Shown here one piece after another: positions 21,711 through 32,466 of a stretch of DNA of 64,000 nucleotides (its first letter is position 1; the number at the start of each line of letters is the position of its first letter). A program made the position numbers and the translations under genes. The stretch comes from Torymus aiolomorphi (lineage: Eukaryota > Arthropoda > Insecta > Hymenoptera > Torymidae), in the NCBI GenBank assembly GCA_036365515.1, contig CM070877.1, positions 72,228,022 to 72,292,021 of the forward strand, given 5' to 3'. Below the pieces are notes generated by a model. That model made no database searches. It saw nothing but the letters and a program-made list of their open reading frames with translations, and had not been told where the DNA came from.

Positions 21711-22016
21711 CACCCAGATATCCATAATTTTTGTAGCAGTCGTAGAAAAGACGAAGTGGAAATAATCCGCGCGCACTTGTCGCATCTCCCCGCGTGCTGT
21801 GTCCGGCCGTTTCTGTATGGGAACCAACGTTTAGTTGACTCAAGTATCGGTATTGCTCTCACAGTTATACTGATTTTGCATATAGCGCGAATATCCGATT
21901 TTGGTTGTAGAGGAATACATATTGCGGTGGAAATAGTACGAATTCCTCTCAGTAAAATACTCCGTATCCCAACTTTGGTATTGCCGTGCGCACAATACCC
22001 TTTTTTCAGTGCACCA

Positions 22017-22760
22017 ATAAATCAAAGATACCGACCGAGAAACCCGGCTATGCCGGAAATAATTAATCAGGAAGTCGAGAAAATGGTCGAAGAGGGAGTA
22101 GTCCAACCGTCAGAAAGTCCGTGGAGCTCCTCAGTCGTAATTAAGAAAAAAACGAATGGGAAAGGGAGATTTTGCATCGATTTTTAAAACGTAAATTAAA
22201 TATCGGAGAAAGATGCCTACCCACTTCTTCACATCAACGCGATTCTGGATAAACTCAGAGGGGCAAAATATCTATCCTCGATCGTTTATAGTACTCAGGA
22301 AAGGATTGTTTGAATTCAAAGTCATGCCCTTTGTACTTCACGCGGCCCCAGCTACGTTTCAACGTTTGCTATACTAAGTAATTACACCCGAATTGGCATC
22401 GAACACCTTCATACACCTAGACGACATCATCGTGGTAATAGATACGTTTGAGGAACACATAGAAAAATTAACTGAAGTGTTCAACGGCTTCGAGAAGCTC
22501 GACTTAAGCCAAACCCCGCGAAATGACATTTTGCCCGTAATAGATTGACATATCTAGGGTACGGTGTAGAGCGGGAAGGCTTGTGCACCGACCCCGAAAA
22601 AGTCGCAGCTATCGGTACATACCTCTCCCGTCAAACACGAAAGAATTGAAAAGATTCATGGGCCTTTTGTCGTTGGATCGCCGATTTAAAAAAAACGTGT
22701 CACAAATAGCATCACCATTGAACAAATTACTCAAAAAGAAAATCAAATTGTATTGAGACG
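22017..22760 (+). pseudogene. Reverse transcriptase remnant, gypsy C
   Basis: Readable motifs are EIINQEVEKMVEEGVVQPSE, SPWSSSVVIKKKTNGKGRFC and IDF, a KVMPFVLHAAPATFQR-like stretch, and IHLDDIIVVIDTFEEHIEKL with the DD catalytic pair. A deletion near 22279 removes the first catalytic Asp region. Several stops are present. Confidence 0.75.
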
Positions 22761-22769
22761 ACGCGCAGC

Positions 22770-23200
22770 AAGAAGCTTTCTAGGAATTAAACCGCATACT
22801 AATGGAAGCCCCCGTACTAGCCTGCCCCGACTGGACCAAACCATTTATTCTCCAGACAGATGCAAGTCTGCAAGGACTAGGAGCAATGCTCGCACGAAGT
22901 GACGGCACAAAGGAGTATATTATTGCATACGCGAGCCGATCACTGAATAAAGCAGAGAAAAATTATTCCGTAACGGAACTAGAATGCTTAGCCGTGAAAT
23001 GGGGTATCTAGAAAATGCGTCATTATTTAGAAGGATACCAGTTTAGCATGATAACCGACTATCAATCTCTAAAATGACTTAATAAGATAGAAAACCCATC
23101 GGATCGACTAGCTCGCTGGACAATGGAATTAAGTCAGTGGGATTTCGAAGCTCATTACATACTTTCACGGCAACCGTTGTACGTAGGGGGGATCCATTCG
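22770..23200 (+). pseudogene. RNase H remnant, gypsy C
   Basis: The frame 22802-23011 reads [35 protein letters not shown] and VTELECLAV, the canonical gypsy RNase H with first Asp in QTDAS and the Glu in TELE. It ends at a TAG replacing a usual Arg/Trp region codon, then continues with TDYQSL. Confidence 0.8.
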
Positions 23201-23339
23201 AAAGTGGAGGACTGGTACGTACGTAAAATCACCACCGTGCAAACAAACCGGACGAACGCCCAGAATAATGTATAAGAGATGGATAACTATACCGCCACAT
23301 TATCCATTCGCTTGATTTTAAAGAAAATGAGCCTTCCGA

Positions 23340-24470
23340 CGAATGGAAATATGCATCGCGAAGTCAGAACAGGAACGCGTGTTAAAAGAAAATAACGACG
23401 ATCGCACCGTCGGTCACTTCGGTTTTGCGAAAACAGTACACAGTCTAGCGCGATCCTATTATTGGCCGGGATTATTCAAAGACGCGACAAAATGCGTTCG
23501 ATGGTGTGGAAGCTTCCAACGTCACAAAGTGCAGCAACAGGCTCCAGCCGGTAAAATGCACGCCACGTACGTCGACCAACCGTAGGAGATGGTTTCTATC
23601 GACCTAGTAGGACCAGTTCCTCGTTCTAACGCTGGACTCTCAACGTTACTAGTAATACAGAACCGACTCACGAAATGGATAGAATTAAAGGCACTACGTA
23701 ATGCCACCGGGGCCGCGATCGCTAAAACAGTCAAAGAACAGATCATTCTCCGTTTTGGATGCCCGGCAATCATTCTAAGCGATAATGGCAAACCATTCAT
23801 TAGTCGAGATTTCAAAAACCTACTAAAAGACGCCGAAATCCAGCATCGGAAGACACCACCATATACACCGCAGTGCAACCCCGTATATAAACCAGTAGAA
23901 ACAAAAAAACATGGGATTTGCATCTAAATGAAATAGCATACTTGTTTAACTTCGCGCAGAGCGAAGCAACGAATTATATGCCAGCGTACTTATGCTATGG
24001 CTGCGGGATGATACCGCTCGGGAGCTTGCAATAAAAAGTAAGAGGGGGCTCAGGAAAACCACTAAAAGCTAGGATAGAAGAGTTAAAATAGGCGATTGAG
24101 GTAGCAAAGACAATCACCGCAAGAAGCTTGAACCTACAGCAAATATACTATAATCTTAGAAGGCGCCATTGGCAACTAATGGTAGGGAATCTAGTACTCA
24201 ATAAGAAAAGTATGCTAATGAAGCTAAGGCAAATGAAGCTAAGGCAATCAGCGCAAAATTAGTGGATAAATTCGATGGGCCGTACGCGTTTAAAAACATA
24301 TAAGTCCGGTAATATTCCATCTGCAAGACGTGAGGGCGAAATTATTACGAAATATCCACGTTAAGGATCTCAAACCCTTCGTCAAACCAGTATAGAAAAG
24401 AGCTGAAAATTTTAAGGGCCGACAGTTCACGATGGTAGTCCAAACAACGAACATTGTATCCGAAAGAGCG
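23340..24470 (+). pseudogene. Integrase remnant, gypsy C
   Basis: The zinc-binding HHCC region is visible (GHFGFAKTVHSLARSYYWPG, then a WCGSFQRHK stretch), followed by the catalytic core frame (23589-23927) with ISIDLVGP-type first Asp (VSIDLVGPVPRS), ILSDNGKPF with the second Asp, and a TPPYTPQCNPV stretch. The Glu of the DDE triad falls in a deletion at about 23885-23900. The C-terminal region is in broken frames. Confidence 0.8.
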
Positions 24471-24689
24471 AAACTTATACTGTAAGCATAAACTTGTACG
24501 GGTAATCAGCCCCAAATGTAAACATAGCGATAGATTGTATTAACGATAGAGCTTTTCCAAGGAGCCCAGTTCAAATCCAGTCGTCAATCAGCTCCTCCGA
24601 GAATGGGATGAACCATATATTTCCGAGGATACATAAAATCAAGACACTCGGGAATATTTCCCAACACCTCGCACCATCCTCGAGGGTGT

Positions 24690-25497
24690 AAGGGTTCGTT
24701 AAATAGGAGAGGGATAAATGGAATTGGAAGTCACCGCAGTGGTGAGTGTATCGTGAACGATGATCCGGTCCTCGGTTGACGATGTCAATACTGCTCGCCG
24801 TGGTCCTTGGCCGTAGAGTTCATGTATTATTTGCTTTATCAAAATATATTCAAATTGAATCCTTAGAGTCAAAAGCGAATAAAAATAATCAGATAAAATA
24901 CCGAAATAGCGACCATTAATGTTAAATAAACAATGAAAATATTAATTAATAAGCACTCGGTGAATGGACAATAATAATGTTAAATAAATAACTAAAGCAT
25001 TAATTAATACTAATCAAATAATACCACAATCTATGAGTTCAAGCAGCATGAATATCAATTATGAATACAATGAAGCAATGAAGGTATTTGATGGTAATGT
25101 CCAGTAATGATAAGTCCGTTTATTTAAGCAGGTTGAGTAATCGTATATTAATTATTTATCAATCAACTGAATGTGTTAGGAGATAGGACTGGTGGTGGAA
25201 AACGCCCAGGTAAATAATATTAATAATGTTAAATAATACTAAATTTCATTTATTAAATACCCTTGCTCGGGTCAAAATGTTGTTTTACAATGAATAAAAA
25301 AGGAAAAAGAAAATTATACAAAAAAAAATAACAAAATAGGAATAATACGCTGCAAAAGATAAATAATAAAGCAAAAGGAATGTATCTGCGTCACAATGTA
25401 TACAAAGGCATAAGTGAGAAGCAAGAAAACAGTATAATTGGCTATCCGATGAATCTAATATAATCATAAATACTCGGGTTATATAAGAGAAAAGAAA

Positions 25498-25536
<39 letters not shown>

Positions 25537-26110
25537 AATTATATTAAGCACGCGTTAATCTATGCATCTAAATTATATCTCGCGAACGTTGGTCGCGATA
25601 GTCCTTCCGATCCTCGTGCGCACGTACCGTCTAAGTGACTAGGGGTGACCCTACCCACACAAGGAGATGACCTGGTGGTCACCTACCCAGGGGCCGGGAG
25701 GGGGCTTACACCGCCCTGGCTTTATGCCACTATCACTTACACGAGTAAGGGGAGCGCCGAGTCGGGCGAACCAACTCGACTTGGTCGGCTTTATCCCGTA
25801 GGAATAATCACCGACCTATGCCCTTACTTTGCCTTTACCTTGCTTGATGTCCGTGACTGGAGAACTCAGTTAGAGCTGGAGCTGGAGACTGGAAGCAGAA
25901 GAGGCCTCGCTCGGCGTCTCGCCCCCATTTATACCCTGATTTGTAGATGATCGATTATCTAACTGCTCGCTCGGGAGCGTGCGCAATCACCCTATTTGCA
26001 TATACGGCAGGGCTGAGATCGCGCAACCTTTTTTAAGATTCTTGGATCCCAATTGGCCTCGATTGTCCTTAAGATAATTCCGCTGACCTTTATCTGAAAC
26101 ATTCCTTTTT
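24690..26110 (-). repeat. LTR-like block, related to 61650-62235
   Basis: The segment from TGTAAGGGTTCGTTAAATAG onward resembles 61668-62130 (shared TAAGGTTCGTT, GATGATATGTCGATGG-like, AGATAGGA.., and a TTTATTAAATACCCTT stretch). On the minus strand TATAAATGGGGGCGAGACGC at about 25930 looks like a promoter with TATA box, suggesting a minus-oriented LTR. I could not establish exact ends or a target duplication. It sits inside gypsy C. Confidence 0.4.
25506..25532. repeat. (TA)n microsatellite
   Basis: About 14 TA units inside the LTR-like block. Confidence 0.9.
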
Positions 26111-26780
26111 AACATGCAAAAATGTGGACACACAGTTTATGTCATGCCATGAAAGTATGATAAAACGCTTTCTCATTCTTTTGTTAGTTGGTTTTATCAT
26201 CCGTGGTTAATAAACAATTGATAAATAAGTAAATTTTTTAGTTCAGTTAGTTAATGCATTTATCCTGGAAAGAAAAGTATACATTAACATGAAACAGCAC
26301 AAGGGCTGGATTAGCGATGATCGACTTAGCTGGAATATATATTTGGTTTGCTTTTTTCCAATAGGTATTCCTTAAAATTTCCAAAATAAGTTGATTATTA
26401 GATTCCGTCTCACTCGCACTCATACCATCACCCATCATGCCCTCTCTGTCTAGTTTCGTCAGATAGTACGTGGATTTTAGGTAATTATCTCATCACCAAC
26501 TTCCTGGAAACTTATCTGCCACCTGTAATTCGGGGGCGCGAAATTCAATTTGGTGGGTAGGTAATTTGATAGGACAAGATAGTCATGAATGGAATATGAC
26601 AGCATAATTTACATTTTCTTCACTTGCATATTTGTTATTAATTGTTCATGCGACATTCATTTGTTAATAACAAATAAAGGTTCGGGATTTGAATTTCCCG
26701 CCACGACCGTCAGCGCTAAAACACTCATTTAAGTACTTTGTAGTGAGTTACCATCCTTAGGTCGAGATGGCGCATCGAGT
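26111..26780. other. Unassigned AT-rich DNA with a short hairpin
   Basis: No gene is supported. ATTTGTTATTAA near 26627 and TTAATAACAAAT near 26672 can pair as a 12-bp stem. It lies between the LTR-like block and the tail of gypsy C. Confidence 0.4.
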
Positions 26781-27450
26781 ACCGTTTTGTCACTTTGGGT
26801 CATCATGGGAATTGCGTCGGTAAACAGAATTCCTTCCGATCTTACACTTTGATAACTAGACCTTATAATGTACGGCGTTGTGTCCGTTACAAGGGGCAGG
26901 CGCTCGACGGGATCGAGGGAGCACTAGCACCGTGGAAAAAATACCTCGACCGATCTCTCCGCTACCACAAGAGCCAGCATATCCGAAGAAGAACACTGTC
27001 CCTACGGAAGAGCAGGATTATTCCTCGGGTGCACCGCCCAGCACTGTCGGTTTATCCTCGGCCGGCTGCGGAACATCAAGCTACTACATCAGCAGGGCCG
27101 AGACGGACACGATCCTGTACGGGCGAGAAGGACAGCCCGCACTGCAACAACTAAGGCTACTCCAAACACTGCAATGAGATGGAGGGTGAAATACAGTCCA
27201 AGTGATCGCTCCATCACCTAGCTACCACACCGTCGCGTGAAGCTCCTGAATAGCCCCGAAGTAGAGGTACCTATAGAGGTTACCCAGTACAGGGTGGATC
27301 ACGACGGTTAGCGATGGCACCTGCGCAGCAGAAGCGTAAGAGAAACGTTAGGCATCTAGGAAAACCACGCCGTGTAAATATTTTTTTATGTTTTCTTTCG
27401 TCGCCTAGTTGCGTTTAGAGTAAAGTCCGTAGGCTTCACTCTCCTTAGCG
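26781..27450 (+). pseudogene. Probable 3' coding tail of gypsy C, not recognised
   Basis: Frames of about 100-119 residues (26795-27154 and 26878-27177) overlap in two frames and are basic or Ser/Thr-rich. I do not recognise a domain. Position before the polypurine tract suggests the end of pol or an extra ORF of gypsy C, now degraded. Confidence 0.3.
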
Positions 27451-27461
27451 GGGAGGGGGGA
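27451..27461 (+). other. Polypurine tract of gypsy C
   Basis: GGGAGGGGGGA ends immediately before TGTAACGATG, the first bases of the 3' LTR. It marks the plus-strand primer site for retroviral-type reverse transcription. Confidence 0.8.
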
Positions 27462-27787
27462 TGTAACGATGCACCTTCTCAATAGGAGCATCGGTACTAA
27501 AAAAAACCCCGAATGCGAAACGCTTTCTCTCTCCCATAATGCTTGCATGCACTAGAGAGAGAAAAGCAGACGAAACTGTCAACGGCATGGAAGAGCGAGC
27601 GTACGAATGTGTGCATACATGTACACACGTATGTACACACGTACTGGAGCTCGTACAGCGAGAAGAGAGTGCAGGCGATTGAGTAGTAAGCTTCGCTCCA
27701 CCGAGGGCCGCGACCACGCATCTCGCAGAACGCTCAGGCTATAGCGCACGCCCCACTGCCCCGACTATACAGTATACGGCGAGCGAG

Positions 27788-27794
27788 TATAAAT
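27788..27794 (+). promoter_or_regulatory. TATA box in the 3' LTR of gypsy C
   Basis: TATAAAT lies within GC-rich sequence about 370 bases upstream of the AATAAA signal, a typical LTR promoter position. The basis is motif and context only. Confidence 0.55.
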
Positions 27795-28246
27795 GCCGCC
27801 CCGCACGCCGTGGAAAATCACTGTCTCAACCCAAGGCCGTATATCCTAGGTCCTGGAGACCTGCCGACGACACGAAGGTGTACGAGCGCAATCGTTACCC
27901 TGCACCCGACGCAGCGCTGAGACAATTCCCCGTGTATACGAGCACACTCGTTATCCGGACGTTGTCCATGCGTAGGGGGAGCACACACTCGCCTACTCGT
28001 GGAGGACCGCAACCGCGATTACTGCATACTGAGGTAGCATACCGATACCGATATCGCGTACTATGATTGTGTTACAGGTAGTCGTCGAGCGCAATCCATA
28101 GTATGGACACCCATCTTCTATTATAATTAGTATTAAGAAACTTTTACCGAGTGAAATAAATTTTTATTCTTCCATTGTTATTTTATTTGACTTTATTAAT
28201 TTATTTTAATCGCTCTCCCTTTCGATCCTGTCCGACTAGCTATCCT

Positions 28247-28248
<2 letters not shown>

Positions 28249-28308
<60 letters not shown>
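28249..28308. repeat. (GA)n microsatellite in the gypsy C LTR
   Basis: About 30 GA units; the equivalent run in the 5' LTR (about 18966-19010) is shorter and interrupted. Confidence 0.95.
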
Positions 28309-28309
<1 letters not shown>

Positions 28310-28352
28310 AACTCTTTCGCATGAATCCTACCGTTTCAATATATAGATATGC

Positions 28353-28366
28353 ATAGTCAATTTGCT
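28353..28366. repeat. Target-site duplication of LINE D, left copy
   Basis: ATAGTCAATTTGCT occurs here and again at 47485-47498, directly after the ATT tail. It brackets LINE D and everything nested inside it. Confidence 0.85.
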
Positions 28367-28379
28367 ACATAGGAGGAGG

Positions 28380-29857
28380 AGGTAAGTCCGCCATTGACTA
28401 CGTGTTAGCAAACGAAGAAGGGGACGAGATAATAGAGGATATGGAAGTAGGGGCGAATACGAAGTCAGACCAACAACCGCTGATAGTGAGATTAAATAAA
28501 GAATTCAGTAGACAGGAGGAGAATTAACGAGAGAAGTCAATGGACTGGACGGAGAAAGCGGTGACGGAGTTCAAAGTAAAACTAGAAAGAGAGAGCGAAA
28601 GCAAAAACTGGACAGAACTGAAAAGGAAAATACAAGAGGCAATACAATGGAAAGAGATAAGAAGAGACGGAAAAAAGAGAGAGAAATGGTGGGACAAGTC
28701 ACGTCACCAGAGGAAGGTACAATTGAAGGAAAAGCTGAGGAGATGTAAGAGGGGCACGATGGAAGTTGGAGAATATAGAAAGGAAAGGAAGACATACAGA
28801 AACTGGATAGAGAAGAAGAAGAATGAATGGAACGAAAAAATACTGGAAGACATAGAGAAGGATAGGAGTGAAAAGAACTTCTGGAAAGCAGTGAATGAAG
28901 GAAGGAAAGGGCTCAGATAGGGGAAGGTATAGAAGAAGGGAAATGGCTGGAACACTTTAGGACACAGAAGGAACAGAGATAGAAAGAGAGGGGACAAACG
29001 AGAGAAGTGAGAGAACGAGAAAACTGGAAGGAGAAATAAAAGAGGAAGAAATAATGAAGGCTATTAAAAAAAATGAGAAGGAGGAAAGCAGCGGGAATAG
29101 ATGGAATACCGAATGAGGCGTGGATAGAAGGAATTGGACAGGTAAAAGAGGAGCGTAGGTATTGTCTAAACAAAGTGTGGAAAGAGGGACGGTTACGGGA
29201 AGAGTGGAAAACTGGAAAAATTAAACCAATATATAAAAAAGGAAAGAAAGAAGAGGTAGGAAATTATAGAGGAATCACAATAATGGACACAGGATACAAA
29301 ATATACGGGGAAGTCTTAAGAAATAGGTTAGACGAGCAATTGGAAAGAGAAGGCAAGCTGGACGACACGCAATTTGGTTTCAGGAAAAGGAGATGAACGA
29401 TGGACGCTATATATACACTGAAGAAGACGATAGGAGGAGAGATAACGAGAGAGAAAGGGAAAGTCTGGGGATTCCTGGCAGATATGAAGGCAGCCTTTGA
29501 CAAAATAAAAAGGGAAGAAATCTGGAAAAAGATGGAAGGGATGGGAATAGAAGAAGGGCTGAGGGAAAGAATAAAGGAGATATATGAAGATACTAGATGT
29601 GTGGTAGAGATAGGGAAAAAGGTAGTAGGAGCTTTCAGGACAGAAAAAGGACTGAGGCAGGGGTGCCCACTCAATCCAACTCTATTTAATATTGCCTTCG
29701 CGGATGTGGAAAAGGAGTTGAGGAAGCAACAAGAAGGAGGAGTGAGGCTAGGGAGGAAGAAAATATTCTCAGTGTCACACGCGGACGACGTGATATTATT
29801 AACAAACAATGTAACAGGAATGAGAGAGATGATGAAGAGGTTTAGGAAGTACATAGA
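28380..29857 (+). pseudogene. ORF2 of LINE D, endonuclease end and reverse transcriptase
   Basis: The start GGKSAIDYVLANEEGDEI is the C-terminal part of an APE endonuclease; its SDH motif reads SDQQPL, so the catalytic His is changed to Gln. A Lys/Glu-rich linker (28540-28918) follows, then after frameshifts RKAAGIDGIPNEAW, VGNYRGITIMDTGYKIY, FGFRKRR, LADMKAAFDKI (first Asp), GLRQGCPLNPTLFN and the catalytic box HADDVILL, where His replaces the usual Tyr. A TGA splits FRKRR from the next frame at 29397. The ORF is cut at 29857 by element E. Confidence 0.85.
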
Positions 29858-30502
29858 TGTTACGTCTTTGACGTATCTCTAAAATCAAATTAACAATGCA
29901 TATTTATCGCCAGTAATTTTCTGACATACAAATGTCGTATATGCGAATTTTGACAACGTTGCTTTTTAATGCAAGCGGCATCACGCCGAAGCAAGCGAAC
30001 TTTACAACGTTGAAATTTTTTAATACGAGGCAATCGTGACGCAGTAGTAGGTCATCAAACTTGCGTATTATATTTTCTTTAGAATCAGCATTTCGCAATG
30101 TGACTACCGAATTTAATACGATTGGAGACAATTACATTGCCAAATAAGATGATCTCAATCATCTTCAACCTAATTTAACCGCTTAATAAATACGGCGACT
30201 CTCAACACAAATCAGTAATCGTGCAAAAGTCGCGAGCTCCGTACCACTCCAGCCGACAAGAGGAGAAACGATTATTATACGGGTCAATACGAGCCACATC
30301 AGATTTCTTATAATTTCATATATCAAATAAAGTGAATATTCAGCTACAAGGCTATCAGTCTAATTATTTACGAGAGTTCATCTCAAGGACGAAAGGTAAT
30401 ATAAACCATATATCAATTGAATATAATTCAAATATAAATTGAAGATAAACCATACAAATTTCAATACACATATAAGAGTAGATAGACACTCAAGACTTAA
30501 CA
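29858..30502 (+). repeat. 5' LTR of element E, 645 bp
   Basis: It begins TGTTACGTCTTTGACG and ends GACTTAACA. It is nearly the same as 38778-39427. The sequence before it (TAGA, 29854-29857) equals that after the 3' LTR (39428-39431), a 4-bp target duplication. The LTRs differ by a modest number of substitutions and small indels. Confidence 0.9.
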
Positions 30503-31605
30503 GTGGTTCCGGTACCGATCGAACAATCGTTCACTAGACTATTTCAAATTAAAGAATAAAAATAACTTTTCTCCGAAACTTAATAGTGGTTCCGGTACAC
30601 AGTCGAACGAAAGTTCGTTAGATCAGCTAAATCAAACTTTAAACGTTTTAAAGTAGATCAAATAAGCTCTTGAAAGACGAGGGAAATATTCTTATATAAA
30701 CTAACATAAAATAAGTCCGAGCTTCACATGTTGCAGTAATTAGTTGGGGCCATTCATTATAGCATGAATTGCCAAAACTACTGAAAATAAATGCGTACGG
30801 CTCGTCGAGTTATTAACAAAATATCTAACAAATGATAAATACAAGAAATGAGAATAATTTTCTACAAAACAAATGACATTTTATACATTACGCAAAATAC
30901 AAATACAGTCTAACACAGATTAGAAAATTGAAATCGTAATACATATTACAATACAAATAAAAATATTACAATCGAAAAAAAAAATAGGACACTACAAGGA
31001 GTAATAAAACAAGAAAATAAGAAAACAATTATTAACCACAATTATGTAACGAATTATAATTGAAATAGTAAGTGACAAAATAAAATTACATAGTGAAGTC
31101 AAAATATATTACTTACGCGAAAAATAATAGCGAACAAATGCCAAATAAGAAAAAGAAAAAAATCAATAATAAAAGATTTAAAAGAGAAAATAACGAAACA
31201 AAAAGAAAATATTACAATATATAAACAAAATATTATAATAACAAATTATCATTACAAAAAATTAAGAATAGTCACCAAATAAATAACATTAAAATACTAA
31301 GTAAACGGAAAAAAATCCATAGAGATATAAAAGTGACAAATAAATAAATAAACTATATTATCAAATAAGTAATTGCCAACGGAAATATACATTACAATAC
31401 AAACGAGAATATTACAAAGGAAAAAAATATAATACGATATTACAAAGAGAAATATAATAAAATAAGAAAATAATGTATAAACATAAAAGATAAATAAGAA
31501 TCACATAAAAGAAAAAGATAAAGAAGAGAAAACTCTAAACTATAAAAGAATAACAAATGCATAGCAAAAATAAAACAAGCAGTTCAAATAGAACAAACTA
31601 TAAAT
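30503..31605 (+). other. Untranslated leader of element E
   Basis: AT-rich, without a supported gene. TGGTTCCGGTAC directly after the 5' LTR could be the primer-binding site; the same 12-mer recurs about 84 bases later in a partly similar context, suggesting a local duplication. Confidence 0.5.
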
Positions 31606-32466
31606 ATGTTCAGAAACAATCAAACCAGTATTTCTTTTTGGGAAATTTCAATACCATCCGAAATAGTCCGTTGTCAAATTTGTAAAAATCAAGGTCATGA
31701 AGCTTTACTTTGCCCATATACAAGATGTATTTATTGCAAAAGTGGAAACCACATATCACACTACTGCGATTCAGTCAACATTAAAATGAAACTTGAATGT
31801 AATCTGTGTAATAAACAGGGACACACTATAAACGTATGTAAATTCAATAAAAGTAATTTAACTCATTGCCAGTATTGTCAAAGTACAGGACATACAATTA
31901 TGCAATGTTCTCTTAGAATCAAATTTGAACATGGCTGTTATCATTGGGTACTCACGAATCACTCAGCCAAAAAATGCTCATCGCCTTACTGCAGGCCTAC
32001 GGAAAAAATAATTTGGTGTGAAATTTGCTCAGGAAAAGATCACGACGCATCGAATTGTGAAGAGGCGAAAACTTTATTTTCAAAGGTTTTTAAAGATTTG
32101 GGTAAAATTGAAGAATGTGAGTCACTCAAACAATACCCGAATAACAATACTGTTGAATCGCATAATAATATAATAAAAGAATCAATTAACGATTTCAAAA
32201 TACAGAAAAATAAAATTCATGCAGCTAATATTAAAATTTACGATGGAAATAAAATAATTACAGAAAATAAACAGGAAATTATAATAATTAATAATGATGA
32301 AGAAATTAATTTAATTGTCGAACCTTTTATAAAAATGAATGAAATCACTGATGAACCAAAAGTTAATAATATAATTATAAAAAATCATGAAAATATTAAT
32401 GAAATTAATTTTATAGATTTAACAAAAATAATCATGAAATTGAAAAAATTATGGAAACAAATTTAA
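31606..32466 (+). CDS. Gag-like protein with at least five CCHC zinc knuckles (element E)
   Basis: The 286-residue intact frame has canonical CX2CX4HX4C knuckles: CQICKNQGHEALLC (about residue 23), CIYCKSGNHISHYC (42), CNLCNKQGHTINVC (65), CQYCQSTGHTIMQC (87) and CEICSGKDHDASNC (138), plus one degenerate copy near residue 110. The C-terminal half is acidic and Asn/Ile-rich with repeats like NEINFIDL. The role is probably RNA binding in retrotransposition. It lacks an obvious capsid fold upstream, so the start could lie in decayed sequence. Its end overlaps the next ORF by 16 bases in another frame. Confidence 0.75.
   Translation: MFRNNQTSISFWEISIPSEIVRCQICKNQGHEALLCPYTRCIYCKSGNHISHYCDSVNIKMKLECNLCNKQGHTINVCKFNKSNLTHCQYCQSTGHTIMQCSLRIKFEHGCYHWVLTNHSAKKCSSPYCRPTEKIIWCEICSGKDHDASNCEEAKTLFSKVFKDLGKIEECESLKQYPNNNTVESHNNIIKESINDFKIQKNKIHAANIKIYDGNKIITENKQEIIIINNDEEINLIVEPFIKMNEITDEPKVNNIIIKNHENINEINFIDLTKIIMKLKKLWKQI

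Larger units (their letters stand above)
20464..22011. mobile_element. CACTG-ended DNA element N with internal inverted minisatellites
   Basis: The ends are CACTGAAAAAA.. and ..TTTTTTCAGTG, imperfect inverted repeats. Removing the 1548-bp insert plus one copy of CA rejoins the gypsy C pol frame (reading VDQTPINQR across the site), giving a 2-bp CA target duplication. Inside are about 90-bp minisatellites in two opposite blocks (20731-21372 and 21373-21710). A CACTG end and short duplication suggest a CACTA-like or similar DNA transposon, but no transposase is present. The superfamily is inferred. Confidence 0.7.
19041..27461 (+). mobile_element. Gypsy element C, decayed internal region
   Basis: It contains the primer site, gag, knuckle, protease scrap, RT, RNase H, integrase, a tail region and a polypurine tract at 27451-27461, in standard Ty3/gypsy order. 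It is interrupted by element N (20464-22011) and by an LTR-like block (about 24690-26110). Many stops show that it is dead. Confidence 0.8.
27462..28338 (+). repeat. 3' LTR of gypsy C, 877 bp
   Basis: It begins TGTAACGATGCACC and ends CCGTTTCA. Its last 150 bases match the 5' LTR stub next to the primer site. A TATAAAT box at 27788-27794 and AATAAA at 28155-28160 mark promoter and polyadenylation signals. A (GA)n run (28249-28308) lies in the U5 part and is longer than in the 5' copy. Confidence 0.85.

Noticed and set aside
24690..26110. Calling this a complete solo LTR
   Set aside because: Orientation signals are mixed and I could not find matching target duplications, so only an LTR-like repeat is claimed.
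27445..28066. Host-like small frames in the 3' LTR of gypsy C
   Set aside because: They overlap the LTR promoter and R region on both strands, with no domain.
28571..29854. Long Ser/Phe/Leu-rich minus-strand frames opposite LINE D
   Set aside because: Shadows of a purine-rich coding strand; the plus strand has RT motifs.
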